IMG/VR virus record: IMGVR_UViG_3300011416_000149
Coordinates: 1 to 20,305 of that record
Source: a virus
Reading direction: 5' to 3' (one strand)
DNA length: 20,305 nt
The notes under the pieces were generated by a model. That model was not told the origin of the DNA. It saw only the letters and a program-made list of their open reading frames with translations, and ran no database searches. Made by a program: the position numbers and the translations under genes. Below, one piece after another: positions 14,220-20,305 of the stretch (position 1 is the stretch's first letter; each line of letters begins with the position of its first letter).

Positions 14220-14437
14220 TGGACTATTCATCGCTCGGCGGGCTGCCTGCGCAAGCACTGGTGGTCGTCGTGGTGATCGTTTTTGTGGGTTACCTGTGGC
14301 GCAAGGATGTCCGCGACGAGAAGTTGACATCCGAGACGGTCTCGCAGCTCAAGGAAAACTCGGCGATGCTTGGTCGCAGTAACGAGATCCTCAATCGAGC
14401 GATGACGAAATTCAAAAGCGGCGACTTAAAGGCATGA
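14219..14437 (+). CDS. Small single-pass membrane protein
   Basis: GTG 14219 is preceded by AAAGGA (14206-14211) at seven bases. The 72-aa product has a short polar N terminus, a hydrophobic segment at about residues 11-27 rich in Val (LVVVVVIVFVGYLW), then basic residues and a charged amphipathic helix (QLKENSAMLGRSNEIL). Topology is likely N-out, C-in by the positive-inside rule. It overlaps the next gene, also a membrane protein, by ATGA. Such pairs can be holin-type, exclusion-type or tail-assembly factors; no endolysin is present in the window to decide. Confidence 0.65.
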   Translation: MDYSSLGGLPAQALVVVVVIVFVGYLWRKDVRDEKLTSETVSQLKENSAMLGRSNEILNRAMTKFKSGDLKA

Positions 14438-14799
14438 ACGGCGACAATAAACGAGACCTAGAGGGCGACCTGCGGGAAGCGTTCAACAACCGCATGGACC
14501 GCATGGAGGAGCGCATCGACTCCGCTATTGCGGACCTTCAGAAGTCGATCACTGAGAATGCCAAGACTCCCTGGGGCGACATCTTCAAGTCGATGGTTGT
14601 TGTGACGATCCTCGTGAGTCTCGGCGGAGCCGCTGCGATCGCTCCTTGGGCGGAGCGAATCAAGATTCTTGAAAAGTTGCTCGACGATGAGCGGGCGGCC
14701 CTTGCAAAAATTGGGCATGACGCGGAACGCGAAGCCGGGCGACGGGAAGTCATCGAGCAATTTGGGGAGTTTCCGCCTCACAGGAAAGCGGGGCAATGA
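14434..14799 (+). CDS. Single-pass membrane protein with coiled coils
   Basis: A 121-aa protein coupled to the previous gene by ATGA. Residues 8-43 form a charged helix (NNRMDRMEERIDSAIADLQK), residues 51-71 a hydrophobic segment (FKSMVVVTILVSLGGAAAIA), and 73-108 another charged helix (ERIKILEKLLDDERAALAKI). One transmembrane pass flanked by two coiled coils is the visible architecture. Together with the 72-aa neighbour it may form a two-component membrane complex. No family is recognised; lysis, superinfection exclusion and virion-membrane contact are all possible. Confidence 0.65.
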   Translation: MNGDNKRDLEGDLREAFNNRMDRMEERIDSAIADLQKSITENAKTPWGDIFKSMVVVTILVSLGGAAAIAPWAERIKILEKLLDDERAALAKIGHDAEREAGRREVIEQFGEFPPHRKAGQ

Positions 14800-15344
14800 G
14801 CATCGCCGTTACACCAACCGGACCGCTGAGCCTGCCGCTGTTCCATCTGCGCGAGATGCTGGCGGACTCGCCCGCGTTCCAGGCGTTCGTGAACGCGGCC
14901 AACGCGGCCGAGGCGCGCGAACGCATTCATTACAGCGCGCTGCCTGCGCAATATGGAGAGACCTACACGGTTGAGGAACTGAACGAGCTCCGGCCGTTCG
15001 CGATGATCGGCATTCCGTCGGAAGAGTCGTACGAGATGACGACGATCGCCGGCGGCGGGCCGTTCAACTGGACGGACGAAGGTCAGATCATCCTCTACCT
15101 CGAATGGGACGTGGCGGACGCGTTTCAGCGCGACCGAGCTGCCGCGGATGTGGATGCCATGAACACGATCGGCGCGATCCTGTCGGAGATTCAGGACCGT
15201 TCGGGCCTGGCCGGGTTTCTGTGCATCGACAGGATCAGGCTGTCGGCGATCTTTCGCACGAAGACCGAAGAGCACAACACGCAAGGCGACGCGTACATGG
15301 TCGAGCTGACGCTCAATTGGAACGGGGGTCGATCGGGCGAATGA
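14796..15344 (+). CDS. Tail-terminator/tail-completion-like protein
   Basis: A 182-aa protein. ATG 14796 overlaps the previous stop (ATGA) and has AGGAAAG at 14782-14788. The layout is alpha-beta: an N-terminal helix (FHLREMLADSPAFQAFVNAA), a central segment with RPFAMIGIPSEESYE, a Trp-containing strand (NWTDEGQIILYLEWDV), a helix (DAMNTIGAILSEIQDRS) and a final strand (AYMVELTLNWN). This order of a long helix and ending strand fits tail-terminator proteins of the gpU type. It lies between head-closure and tail-tube genes, as such proteins do. The identity is inferred. Confidence 0.5.
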   Translation: MSIAVTPTGPLSLPLFHLREMLADSPAFQAFVNAANAAEARERIHYSALPAQYGETYTVEELNELRPFAMIGIPSEESYEMTTIAGGGPFNWTDEGQIILYLEWDVADAFQRDRAAADVDAMNTIGAILSEIQDRSGLAGFLCIDRIRLSAIFRTKTEEHNTQGDAYMVELTLNWNGGRSGE

Positions 15345-15784
15345 TCCTTAAGTTCACCATCAAGCGCCGCCCGCGATGGCTGAGTAAACGAGCCTGGCAG
15401 GGGGTCACGCGCGAGTCATTCCACGCGCTCGGCGTGTACTGGCATAAGTACCTGCGAAAGAAGCACTTCACGCAGACGGGCGCGCGAGAGTACGGCTACG
15501 ACGTGCGCAGCAGAAAATACGAGGCACTGAAGCTGCGACGCTTCGGGCACCGCGACCCGCTGGTGTACACCGGGACCTCGAAGGCTCTGACGGCTATCCG
15601 CGACGTGCGCTCTACCGCCAAAGGCGTGCGGGTGGTGATGCGGGCGCCGGGCTTGAACCGGCGAGCGCGCGGCAAGCGAACCGCGATGTATGACGAGATG
15701 ACGATGATCTCGGACCGCGAGCGTCCGGAGCTCGTGGACGTGTTTCGCAAGGAAGTGAACCGGCGGCTGAAGGATATGCAGTAA
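15341..15784 (+). CDS. Tail-completion protein (gpZ/HK97 gp10-like)
   Basis: ATG 15341 overlaps the previous stop (ATGA); a longer frame upstream (from 15104) is a shadow. The 147-aa product is very basic: MILKFTIKRRPRWLSKRAWQ, then YWHKYLRKKHFTQTGAREYG, a PLVYTGTSKALT loop and a C-terminal helix (ERPELVDVFRKEVNRRLKDM). A basic protein with a central YTG-type loop at this position is typical of neck or tail-completion proteins of the gp10/gpZ group. Assigned from position and charge pattern. Confidence 0.55.
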   Translation: MILKFTIKRRPRWLSKRAWQGVTRESFHALGVYWHKYLRKKHFTQTGAREYGYDVRSRKYEALKLRRFGHRDPLVYTGTSKALTAIRDVRSTAKGVRVVMRAPGLNRRARGKRTAMYDEMTMISDRERPELVDVFRKEVNRRLKDMQ

Positions 15785-15872
15785 CAGGACGGGGCCGCCG
15801 CAAGCGTGCGGCGACCAGGTGGGCTGAAGGCGGCTGATCCCCGTCGAGTTGCCCGAACGACGTTGCCCTTCG
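15785..15872 (+). ncRNA. Structured non-coding spacer before the terminator
   Basis: This spacer can fold several ways: a local hairpin CGCCGC/GCGGCG (15796-15801 with 15808-15813); a longer-range stem GACGGG plus GCCGCC (15788-15799) with GGCGGC (15829-15834) and CCCGTC (15840-15845), with a 5-base bulge; and CCCGAA/TTCGGG (15852-15857 with 15869-15874), whose last bases overlap the terminator's left arm. The short hairpin and the long-range stem compete, which is what an attenuator or RNA element would show, but no known class is recognised. It may simply be a processed mRNA end. Confidence 0.4.
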
Positions 15873-15909
15873 GGGGGCTGCGCGAGTGTGCGCGGCCCCC
15901 TACTTTTTT
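15873..15909 (+). terminator. Intrinsic terminator between head and tail genes
   Basis: An 11-bp stem, GGGGGCTGCGC (15873-15883) with GCGCGGCCCCC (15890-15900), one G-U pair, a 6-base loop GAGTGT, and a six-T run at 15904-15909. This is the strongest terminator signal in the window. It lies only 14 bases before the start codon of the tail tube gene, whose SD falls right after the T-run, so termination could lower tail-gene transcription relative to head genes. Confidence 0.75.
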
Positions 15910-15923
15910 CGAAGGGCACGACA

Positions 15924-16955
15924 ATGTCGGTGACACGAGCACACGTACTCCATGCAATCAGCATTGGCGACCCGTCTGTTGAGGCCAACGTCATTCGTAG
16001 CATCACCCAGCAGAGCTTGCCGCTGGGTATCGACCTCGACAGCGAGGCAACCGGCGGCGAGGTGTATCCGCGGTTCCAGGCGGTGCGCGGCGTCGCTCCG
16101 CGGCTGATGTTCACGACCCTGGACGTGGCCAAGATTCTGGCGCTGGTCGACTTCGATGGCGTGTCCATCAACTCGATCGCGGGTGCCGACAAGCTCAAGG
16201 CGTACCTCAACAAGACCGTTCTCGGCGGAACGCGGGCGGCCGGATCCGCACACAAGAGCTTCCAGGCTGAGCACGGCCTCATCGTGCCGCGGCGGCTTTC
16301 CTGTGACCACCAGGGCAACGCCTCACTGAGCTATGAGGCGTTTATCACCGACGCAGCGGGCGATCTCGGGACCGACAGTGCCCTCATCATCTCTGAGGCG
16401 GTTGCACTGCCTGCGATTACCGCTCCGACGATGCTCCGGCACACACTCGGACCGCTGTCGCTCACCAATCGGGCGGGGACCGGCGTCGTCGTCTACGACC
16501 ACCTGAAGGGCTTCGAACTCGACTTCGGCGTCGACGTGGTCGTCGAGGGCAGTGACTCGGATTTGATCGGGACGTACCCCTGGATTCGTGGCATCGCGCC
16601 AACGGTGACATTTCGTGGCATCGATTCCGATTGGCTCGCGAACACGGCCGCGGCGATCGCGGCCACCGAAACAACGATCCCATTCCAGACCGATAACGAC
16701 ACGAACCCGGGGTTCTGCCGTTCCGTAATTCACACGCAGTCAAAGTTTTTCCTCCGCAAGCGGCTTGAGGGCGGGACCTACGTGCCCGATGCGACGGCCG
16801 AGCACGTCAAGATGACGTTCAAGGGTCTGGCGTATCTGGAGAACGCCTTCGACGTGAACGGGCAAGACCTGAACACGATGAATTTGATCATTCGCGCGGC
16901 GTTCGACAACACCAACGCGCCGGTGGCCATCACTCTCAATCAGGCGATCGCGTAA
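15924..16955 (+). CDS. Putative major tail tube protein
   Basis: A 343-aa protein. ATG 15924 has GAAGGG at 15911-15916 seven bases upstream; the frame extends upstream through the terminator region to 15849 but that part is not likely coding. The protein has alternating strands and loops: VYPRFQAVRGVAPRLMFTTL, VPRRLSCDHQGNASLSYEAF, a middle domain with LKGFELDFGVDVVVEGSDSD, then PTVTFRGIDSDWL, HVKMTFKGLAYLENAF and a C-terminal ITLNQAIA. VxxRFxx and VxMTFxG segments are seen in phage tube proteins. It sits just upstream of the tape-measure module. No sheath gene is visible. The assignment is from position and beta character. Confidence 0.5.
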   Translation: MSVTRAHVLHAISIGDPSVEANVIRSITQQSLPLGIDLDSEATGGEVYPRFQAVRGVAPRLMFTTLDVAKILALVDFDGVSINSIAGADKLKAYLNKTVLGGTRAAGSAHKSFQAEHGLIVPRRLSCDHQGNASLSYEAFITDAAGDLGTDSALIISEAVALPAITAPTMLRHTLGPLSLTNRAGTGVVVYDHLKGFELDFGVDVVVEGSDSDLIGTYPWIRGIAPTVTFRGIDSDWLANTAAAIAATETTIPFQTDNDTNPGFCRSVIHTQSKFFLRKRLEGGTYVPDATAEHVKMTFKGLAYLENAFDVNGQDLNTMNLIIRAAFDNTNAPVAITLNQAIA

Positions 16956-17746
16956 TGGCCGGGTTTCTCTACTTCATTCCGCAGGGCGCCAGCCCGGCCG
17001 ACCGCGGCGGGCTCTCGTACGCGCTCGGCAAGTCCTTGGAAAGTCGCAAGTGCCTCGCGGGGCCCGACAAAAACGCCGGCACCATGCTCGCCGATCCTGC
17101 GCGGGTTCCGGCCGATCTCGTCGGCTACTACCCGGAACGTCAGACGTGGCGGCAGATACCGGGCAGCACGTGCTGGGTTGGCTTCACGAACGACAAGCCG
17201 CCGACGCCTACAGATCTCGCGCGAGCGGAACAGCTTCGCGGACACATGGTCACGCTGAGCGACGGGAATGAGTGGCTGATTCCGGTGGCGCGGGCGCTGC
17301 GTGAGACGGAAGGTGGCGAGATCATCAACGGCGGGTGCGTGCTCCCGACCATGGTGGACGTGAACGCAAGCGGCGAGTGGGTCGTCGGCGTGGTGCATCC
17401 GAAACACGCGAAGCTCTGGGACGCGGCTTGCGCGTGGCTGCCGGCGCTCACCGGGGCGGTCGAAGACGCGGGCCAGTTCACATTCGACATGGCGGACGCG
17501 TTGGACGCTGCGCTCGTGGCACTGGGAACCAATTACGCGGTTGGCAAGATTGAAGCGGCGATGTTCGGTTTGTTCGACGATCAGCGAGTATTTGGCGTGC
17601 TGGGTGCGGTAATTGACCTGCCGACCTTCGCGGCGTGGCACAAAAAAAAAGCAGCGCAGCAGAGCCAAGCGGCGCCCGCTGGCTCGAATATCGACGCTGG
17701 TCCGTCGGCCGACACGGCGGATACCGGCCTAGTGTTGCAGACCTGA
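16955..17746 (+). CDS. Tail assembly chaperone-like protein (zero-frame product)
   Basis: A 263-aa protein. Its ATG overlaps the previous TAA by one base. The N-terminal part has short Gly/Pro-rich strands and Trp residues (GYYPERQTWRQIPG, STCWVGFTNDKPPTPTDL); the C-terminal half is helical (FTFDMADALDAALVAL, NYAVGKIEAAMFGLFD) and ends in a low-complexity Ala/Gln/Ser tail. Lambda-like phages encode the G and GT chaperones directly before the tape measure gene and make GT by -1 frameshift. This gene has that position and carries an A9 run with a downstream stem-loop near its end (separate entry). A -1 shift at codon 232 would replace the last 31 residues with 39 others ending at 17769. The family match is positional; I do not recognise the sequence itself. 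Confidence 0.55.
   Translation: MAGFLYFIPQGASPADRGGLSYALGKSLESRKCLAGPDKNAGTMLADPARVPADLVGYYPERQTWRQIPGSTCWVGFTNDKPPTPTDLARAEQLRGHMVTLSDGNEWLIPVARALRETEGGEIINGGCVLPTMVDVNASGEWVVGVVHPKHAKLWDAACAWLPALTGAVEDAGQFTFDMADALDAALVALGTNYAVGKIEAAMFGLFDDQRVFGVLGAVIDLPTFAAWHKKKAAQQSQAAPAGSNIDAGPSADTADTGLVLQT
17642..17685 (+). other. Probable -1 ribosomal frameshift signal
   Basis: Nine consecutive A at 17642-17650 read CAC AAA AAA AAA G in the zero frame and contain the slippery heptamer A AAA AAA. After an 11-base spacer comes a 10-bp GC-rich stem (17662-17685) with one bulged A and a CGC loop: GAGCCA(A)GCGG with CCGCTGGCTC. A slip of -1 opens a new frame to a stop at 17767-17769, three bases before the tape measure ATG. 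The spacer is somewhat longer than is usual. The run could also be a sequencing or assembly risk point. Confidence 0.6.
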
Positions 17747-17772
17747 GAGCTTTGGAACTGGGATGGTAGTCG

Positions 17773-19263
17773 ATGGCACGCGGACTTGTTATCGAGATGA
17801 CCGGCGACGACGCGGACGTCATGCGCCGGTTTATGAAACTCGAAGGCAAGTTGAAAGACACAGAAGCGAGATTGCGAGAGCTGGGCAGCACCAGCCGTAA
17901 GACTTCGAAGGATCTGTCGGAGGGTTTCGGGACGCAGGCGATCAGCTCGCTCGCCAGTTACGCTACGGGATTGCTCAGCATCGGAGCCGCCTGGCGCGGC
18001 ATCACCGGGACGATGGAGAATGCACTTCGTGTGCAAAGCCTCTTCGCAACCGAGGCGGGCAAGGCTGCACGGGAATACATCACCCTAGCCGCACTCCAAG
18101 AGGGTGGAACCAAACAACAACGCGTCCTTGAAGCCGCAAAGCTCGCATCGCGATATGGAGTCACAGACCGAGCCGCAGCGTTCGACGTTGTGCAGGGTCT
18201 TCAGTCGGCCCGCGGCGGCGACTTCAAGGCCGGTATGGCCGCCGCGCGCGAGGTGTTTGCGGCCTCGCTGCTGGGCGTTCCACCGGCGATCGGTGCGGAA
18301 CTCGAAATGACCGGCGCGGCCCTTGGCGCGGGGCCGGGACAGTTCCTGCGGCAAGCCTACGTGGCGGGACAGTTGTCGGCTCGCGACCCCAAGACTATTG
18401 GCAAGGCCGCGGCCGCGATGGCGTTCTTTCCCGACAAGGCGTTCGGGTTTGCGTCCGCTGGTGTGCTCGCGGGCCCGTTCGGGGCCGAGGTGGACACCTA
18501 CGCGAAGGCGGCCGGTCGATCTCTCGGCCGCACGGCGGACATGCCGTTTCAGAAGACGCTGAAAAAACTCGGTGTGCTCGACGCCTCGCAGATGGGAATG
18601 GTCGAAGCGCTGGCGGGCGCTGGCATGGGAACGCCGGCGGCACTCAGTAGGGCAGGGTTGCGCGATATTCGCGAGATGCAGGGCGTGTTGATGCTGGTGC
18701 AGAACCTGCCCGAGCTGAAACGCATCTATGCGGGCATTCAGTCTGGCGCGGGCCCCGGAATTCTCGACACGCAACGCCTGGCTGTTGAATCAGAGATTCC
18801 GGTCGCCGCGGCTGCGCGGGAGCGGGAACAGCTTCAGACGATGTTCCGCGACGTGCCCATGATGAACGAGGATTCCGTGCGCGGCGAGAACCTTCGCCGG
18901 GCGAAGGGCGTGGCGCTTCGACGCATGGGCATGGAATATCTCGGACCTATTCCGCTGGTGAATGACGAGGGCCTTCCCTACTGGTTCACCGAGTGGGTGA
19001 CCACGATGTTCGGCAACGTCCAAGAATTTGGACGCATGGTCGGCGGTCGCGGCAGGCGAATGGCCGGAATGGAAGGCATGACACTACGCGCGGACGAACA
19101 GTCCGTGACCGAACGTTTTGTTGAAAAGCTTGATGAGGTGTTGCAAGAACTCAAGCGTCAGACCGGCGCACTCGAACGCAGTCCGGCCGGTCCGCTGAAA
19201 TATCCGCCCGGCGTCGAGCCTGGCGCGTTCGGCGTGCCGAACTATCAGCCGTCGGTGTTTTGA
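17773..19263 (+). CDS. Tape measure protein (short)
   Basis: A 496-aa protein, Ala/Gly-rich and mostly helical. The N terminus (MARGLVIEMTGDDADVMRR, then a Lys/Glu/Arg helix such as LKDTEARLRELGS) is typical of tape measure proteins, followed by a hydrophobic segment near residues 55-75 (ISSLASYATGLLSIGAAW). The middle has Ala/Gly helices (AREVFAASLLGVPPAIGAEL), and the end a coiled-coil-like helix (TERFVEKLDEVLQELKRQTG). It follows the chaperone-like gene and precedes tip genes. By the rule of about 1.5 angstrom per residue the tail would be near 74 nm; the rule is general knowledge, the length is an estimate. No lysozyme or M23 domain is seen. Confidence 0.7.
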   Translation: MARGLVIEMTGDDADVMRRFMKLEGKLKDTEARLRELGSTSRKTSKDLSEGFGTQAISSLASYATGLLSIGAAWRGITGTMENALRVQSLFATEAGKAAREYITLAALQEGGTKQQRVLEAAKLASRYGVTDRAAAFDVVQGLQSARGGDFKAGMAAAREVFAASLLGVPPAIGAELEMTGAALGAGPGQFLRQAYVAGQLSARDPKTIGKAAAAMAFFPDKAFGFASAGVLAGPFGAEVDTYAKAAGRSLGRTADMPFQKTLKKLGVLDASQMGMVEALAGAGMGTPAALSRAGLRDIREMQGVLMLVQNLPELKRIYAGIQSGAGPGILDTQRLAVESEIPVAAAAREREQLQTMFRDVPMMNEDSVRGENLRRAKGVALRRMGMEYLGPIPLVNDEGLPYWFTEWVTTMFGNVQEFGRMVGGRGRRMAGMEGMTLRADEQSVTERFVEKLDEVLQELKRQTGALERSPAGPLKYPPGVEPGAFGVPNYQPSVF

Positions 19264-19281
19264 AAACTTAATGTCTGGTTC

Positions 19282-19333
19282 CCGGGCCTGATCAGCCCGG
19301 CGGATCGTCTGAGACTTCGGCCTTCGGGGGCCG
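19282..19333 (+). other. Two stem-loops after the tape measure gene
   Basis: CCGGGC/GCCCGG (19282-19287 with 19295-19300, loop CTGATCA) and CGGCC/GGCCG (19318-19322 with 19329-19333). No T-run follows either. They fill the gap between the tape measure and the next tail gene. Confidence 0.55.
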
Positions 19334-19349
19334 CGAGTTGGGAAAACTC

Positions 19350-19739
19350 GTGGCCACCCTCGTTTACACAGACCCGATCAGCGGACTCGTGACCACGACG
19401 TGGGACATGATCAAGGGCCGCGCGCAGGGTCGGCAGGAGCGGCTTGAGACGTGGCAGGTGCCCGGTGTCGACGGCTACGGCGCGCAGCGGCTGGGCGTGG
19501 GCGAGTCGCCGCTGTTCTTCCGGCTCATCAAGTTCGACACCATTGCGAACCTCAACACGCTCTATGGGAATCTTCTGCCCGCGAAAAAGTACCCCGTGAC
19601 CATCACGGACGATCGAGGCATCGTGTACACGAATTGCATCATCGAGATGGTGGGCGAGTTTGACCCGGTCGTGGCATACAACCCGGCCGCACCGACCAAT
19701 TTCCGGGTTGAGGTCATCGTGCAAGGGAAGCTGAGTTAG
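19350..19739 (+). CDS. Tail-tip/baseplate-type protein, 129 aa
   Basis: I prefer GTG 19350, which has GGGA six bases upstream and gives MATLVYTDPISG; TTG 19338 is an alternative. Sequence: an LETWQVPGVDGYGAQRLGV segment, followed by SPLFFRLIKFDTIANLNTLY, a strand-loop (KYPVTITDDRGIVYTNCIIE) and an ending strand (NFRVEVIVQGKLS). The pattern of a xVPGxxG turn, a long FRLxxF strand and a regular C-terminal strand resembles distal-tail or tip proteins. It lies right after the tape measure gene. The exact role is inferred. Confidence 0.6.
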   Translation: MATLVYTDPISGLVTTTWDMIKGRAQGRQERLETWQVPGVDGYGAQRLGVGESPLFFRLIKFDTIANLNTLYGNLLPAKKYPVTITDDRGIVYTNCIIEMVGEFDPVVAYNPAAPTNFRVEVIVQGKLS

Positions 19740-20300
19740 ATGGCGATCGTCGCGGGACCAACCGTCAGCCGCCTCGACAACGTGACCACGGTCACGGTGA
19801 CGTCGGACCTCACGCCAGCCTATTACCACTGGTACGTAGACGGAGCCTGGGTCGGTATGACGGTTGTCGGATCGCGTTCGTTCGTATTGGAAGCTGGCGA
19901 CGACGTACGCATCGAGGTTCAAGACACGAACGATCCGTCCTATGACTCGATCGCTAATGCTCCGGAAGGCTGGCCGGCGCGGCGAACGCTGTACTGGGTG
20001 CGGTCCACGGACGCGGACGTGTTGGCGTATCTGATTGAACAACAGCGCGAAGCCGCCGCATTCACGATGATCGGTCGCGTACCTCAGCTCGCGGACGTTT
20101 GGTCGTTTTCGTTTTTGACGCCGCGGCTCGACGATCTCACGAACTACACCTGGCGAATCACCCCAGTCGATGCAGCCGGAAACTCGGGAACGCCTGTGAC
20201 GATCGGACCTGAGAAGATCGTGCGGAAACCGAACGCACCGAATTGGACTCTGACCTGGAACTCTGGAACGCAGTTCATCACCGTAAGTGCAGCAGCATGA
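19740..20300 (+). CDS. Beta-sandwich (Ig/FnIII-like) tail protein
   Basis: A 186-aa protein beginning immediately after the previous stop, with AAGGGA at 19723-19728, eleven bases before ATG. It has at least two sandwich-type regions: residues 1-60 (TTVTVTSDLTPAYYHWYVDG, then SFVLEAGDDVRIEVQD) and residues 110-165 (WSFSFLTPRLDDLTNYTWRI, then DAAGNSG), the YxWRxxxxDxAGNxG pattern being typical of fibronectin-III-like domains. Such domains sit on phage tail-tip proteins and bind carbohydrates or serve as spacers. The next gene overlaps it by ATGA. Confidence 0.65.
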   Translation: MAIVAGPTVSRLDNVTTVTVTSDLTPAYYHWYVDGAWVGMTVVGSRSFVLEAGDDVRIEVQDTNDPSYDSIANAPEGWPARRTLYWVRSTDADVLAYLIEQQREAAAFTMIGRVPQLADVWSFSFLTPRLDDLTNYTWRITPVDAAGNSGTPVTIGPEKIVRKPNAPNWTLTWNSGTQFITVSAAA

Positions 20301-20305
20301 TGGAA
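20297..20305 (+). CDS. Start of next gene (partial)
   Basis: ATG 20297 overlaps the TGA at 20298-20300 in the ATGA pattern used throughout this operon; only the first three codons (MME) are inside the window, so no function can be assigned. Confidence 0.4.

Noticed and set aside
15104-15340. Extended start of the gp10-like gene
   Set aside because: It lies in another frame of the preceding gene and is Arg/Gly-rich noise; ATG 15341 has the ATGA overlap.
15849-15923. N-terminal extension of the tail tube gene through the terminator
   Set aside because: It would translate the terminator stem; ATG 15924 has a clear SD (GAAGGG).
1-20305. tRNA, rRNA, integrase, transposase or toxin-antitoxin genes
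   Set aside because: No cloverleaf, rRNA segment, DDE or tyrosine-recombinase motif, or insertion-sequence ends were noticed on either strand.

Overview
This window is a phage late region: either a prophage or a free phage contig. Every gene I can support lies on the + strand. The DNA is GC-rich with strong third-position GC bias, and many genes have clear Shine-Dalgarno motifs, so the host is a GC-rich bacterium that initiates by the SD route. Nothing in the window fixes the host phylum. The terminase (GpA type), portal (lambda gpB type), S49 protease with a nested scaffold, and DUF2190-type decoration protein define a lambda-like head module. A tape-measure gene without any visible sheath gene points to a non-contractile (siphovirus) tail.

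Layout. 1-3396: host-contact or fibre genes: the 3' part of a modular beta-rich protein, a 586-aa fibre with 14 in-register decapeptide repeats, an 81-aa protein with its own 10-residue repeat, and a small beta protein. 3397-3748: a weakly supported ORF or a non-coding spacer just upstream of terminase, where a packaging site could lie. 3749-6331: terminase small and large subunits. 6328-7465: small genes, several with paired-cysteine (zinc-ribbon-like) motifs; two of them are shorter than 60 aa. 7489-12160: gpW-like connector, portal, protease with in-frame scaffold start, decoration protein, major capsid protein. 12233-12775: a Rossmann-like, glycosyltransferase-like cargo gene. 12808-15784: head-completion and tail-completion genes, a His-rich small protein and two single-pass membrane proteins. 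15785-15909: a structured spacer ending in a strong intrinsic terminator. 15924-20300: putative tail tube, tail-assembly-chaperone-like gene with a probable -1 frameshift signal, short tape measure, and two tail-tip-type proteins; a further gene begins at the right edge.

The genes are packed for translational coupling (ATGA or GTGA overlaps at 1092, 2849, 6328, 6489, 7773, 14434, 14796, 15341 and 20297). Several of the larger gaps hold GC-rich stem-loops. The terminase docks on the portal and packages DNA into a shell built from capsid protein, scaffold and protease; connector and completion proteins close the head; the tube, tape measure and tip proteins build the tail. The most notable items are the A9 slip site plus stem-loop before the tape measure gene, the nested scaffold start, the two different decapeptide-repeat proteins side by side, the cysteine-pair mini-protein cluster, and the structured terminator region dividing head from tail genes.
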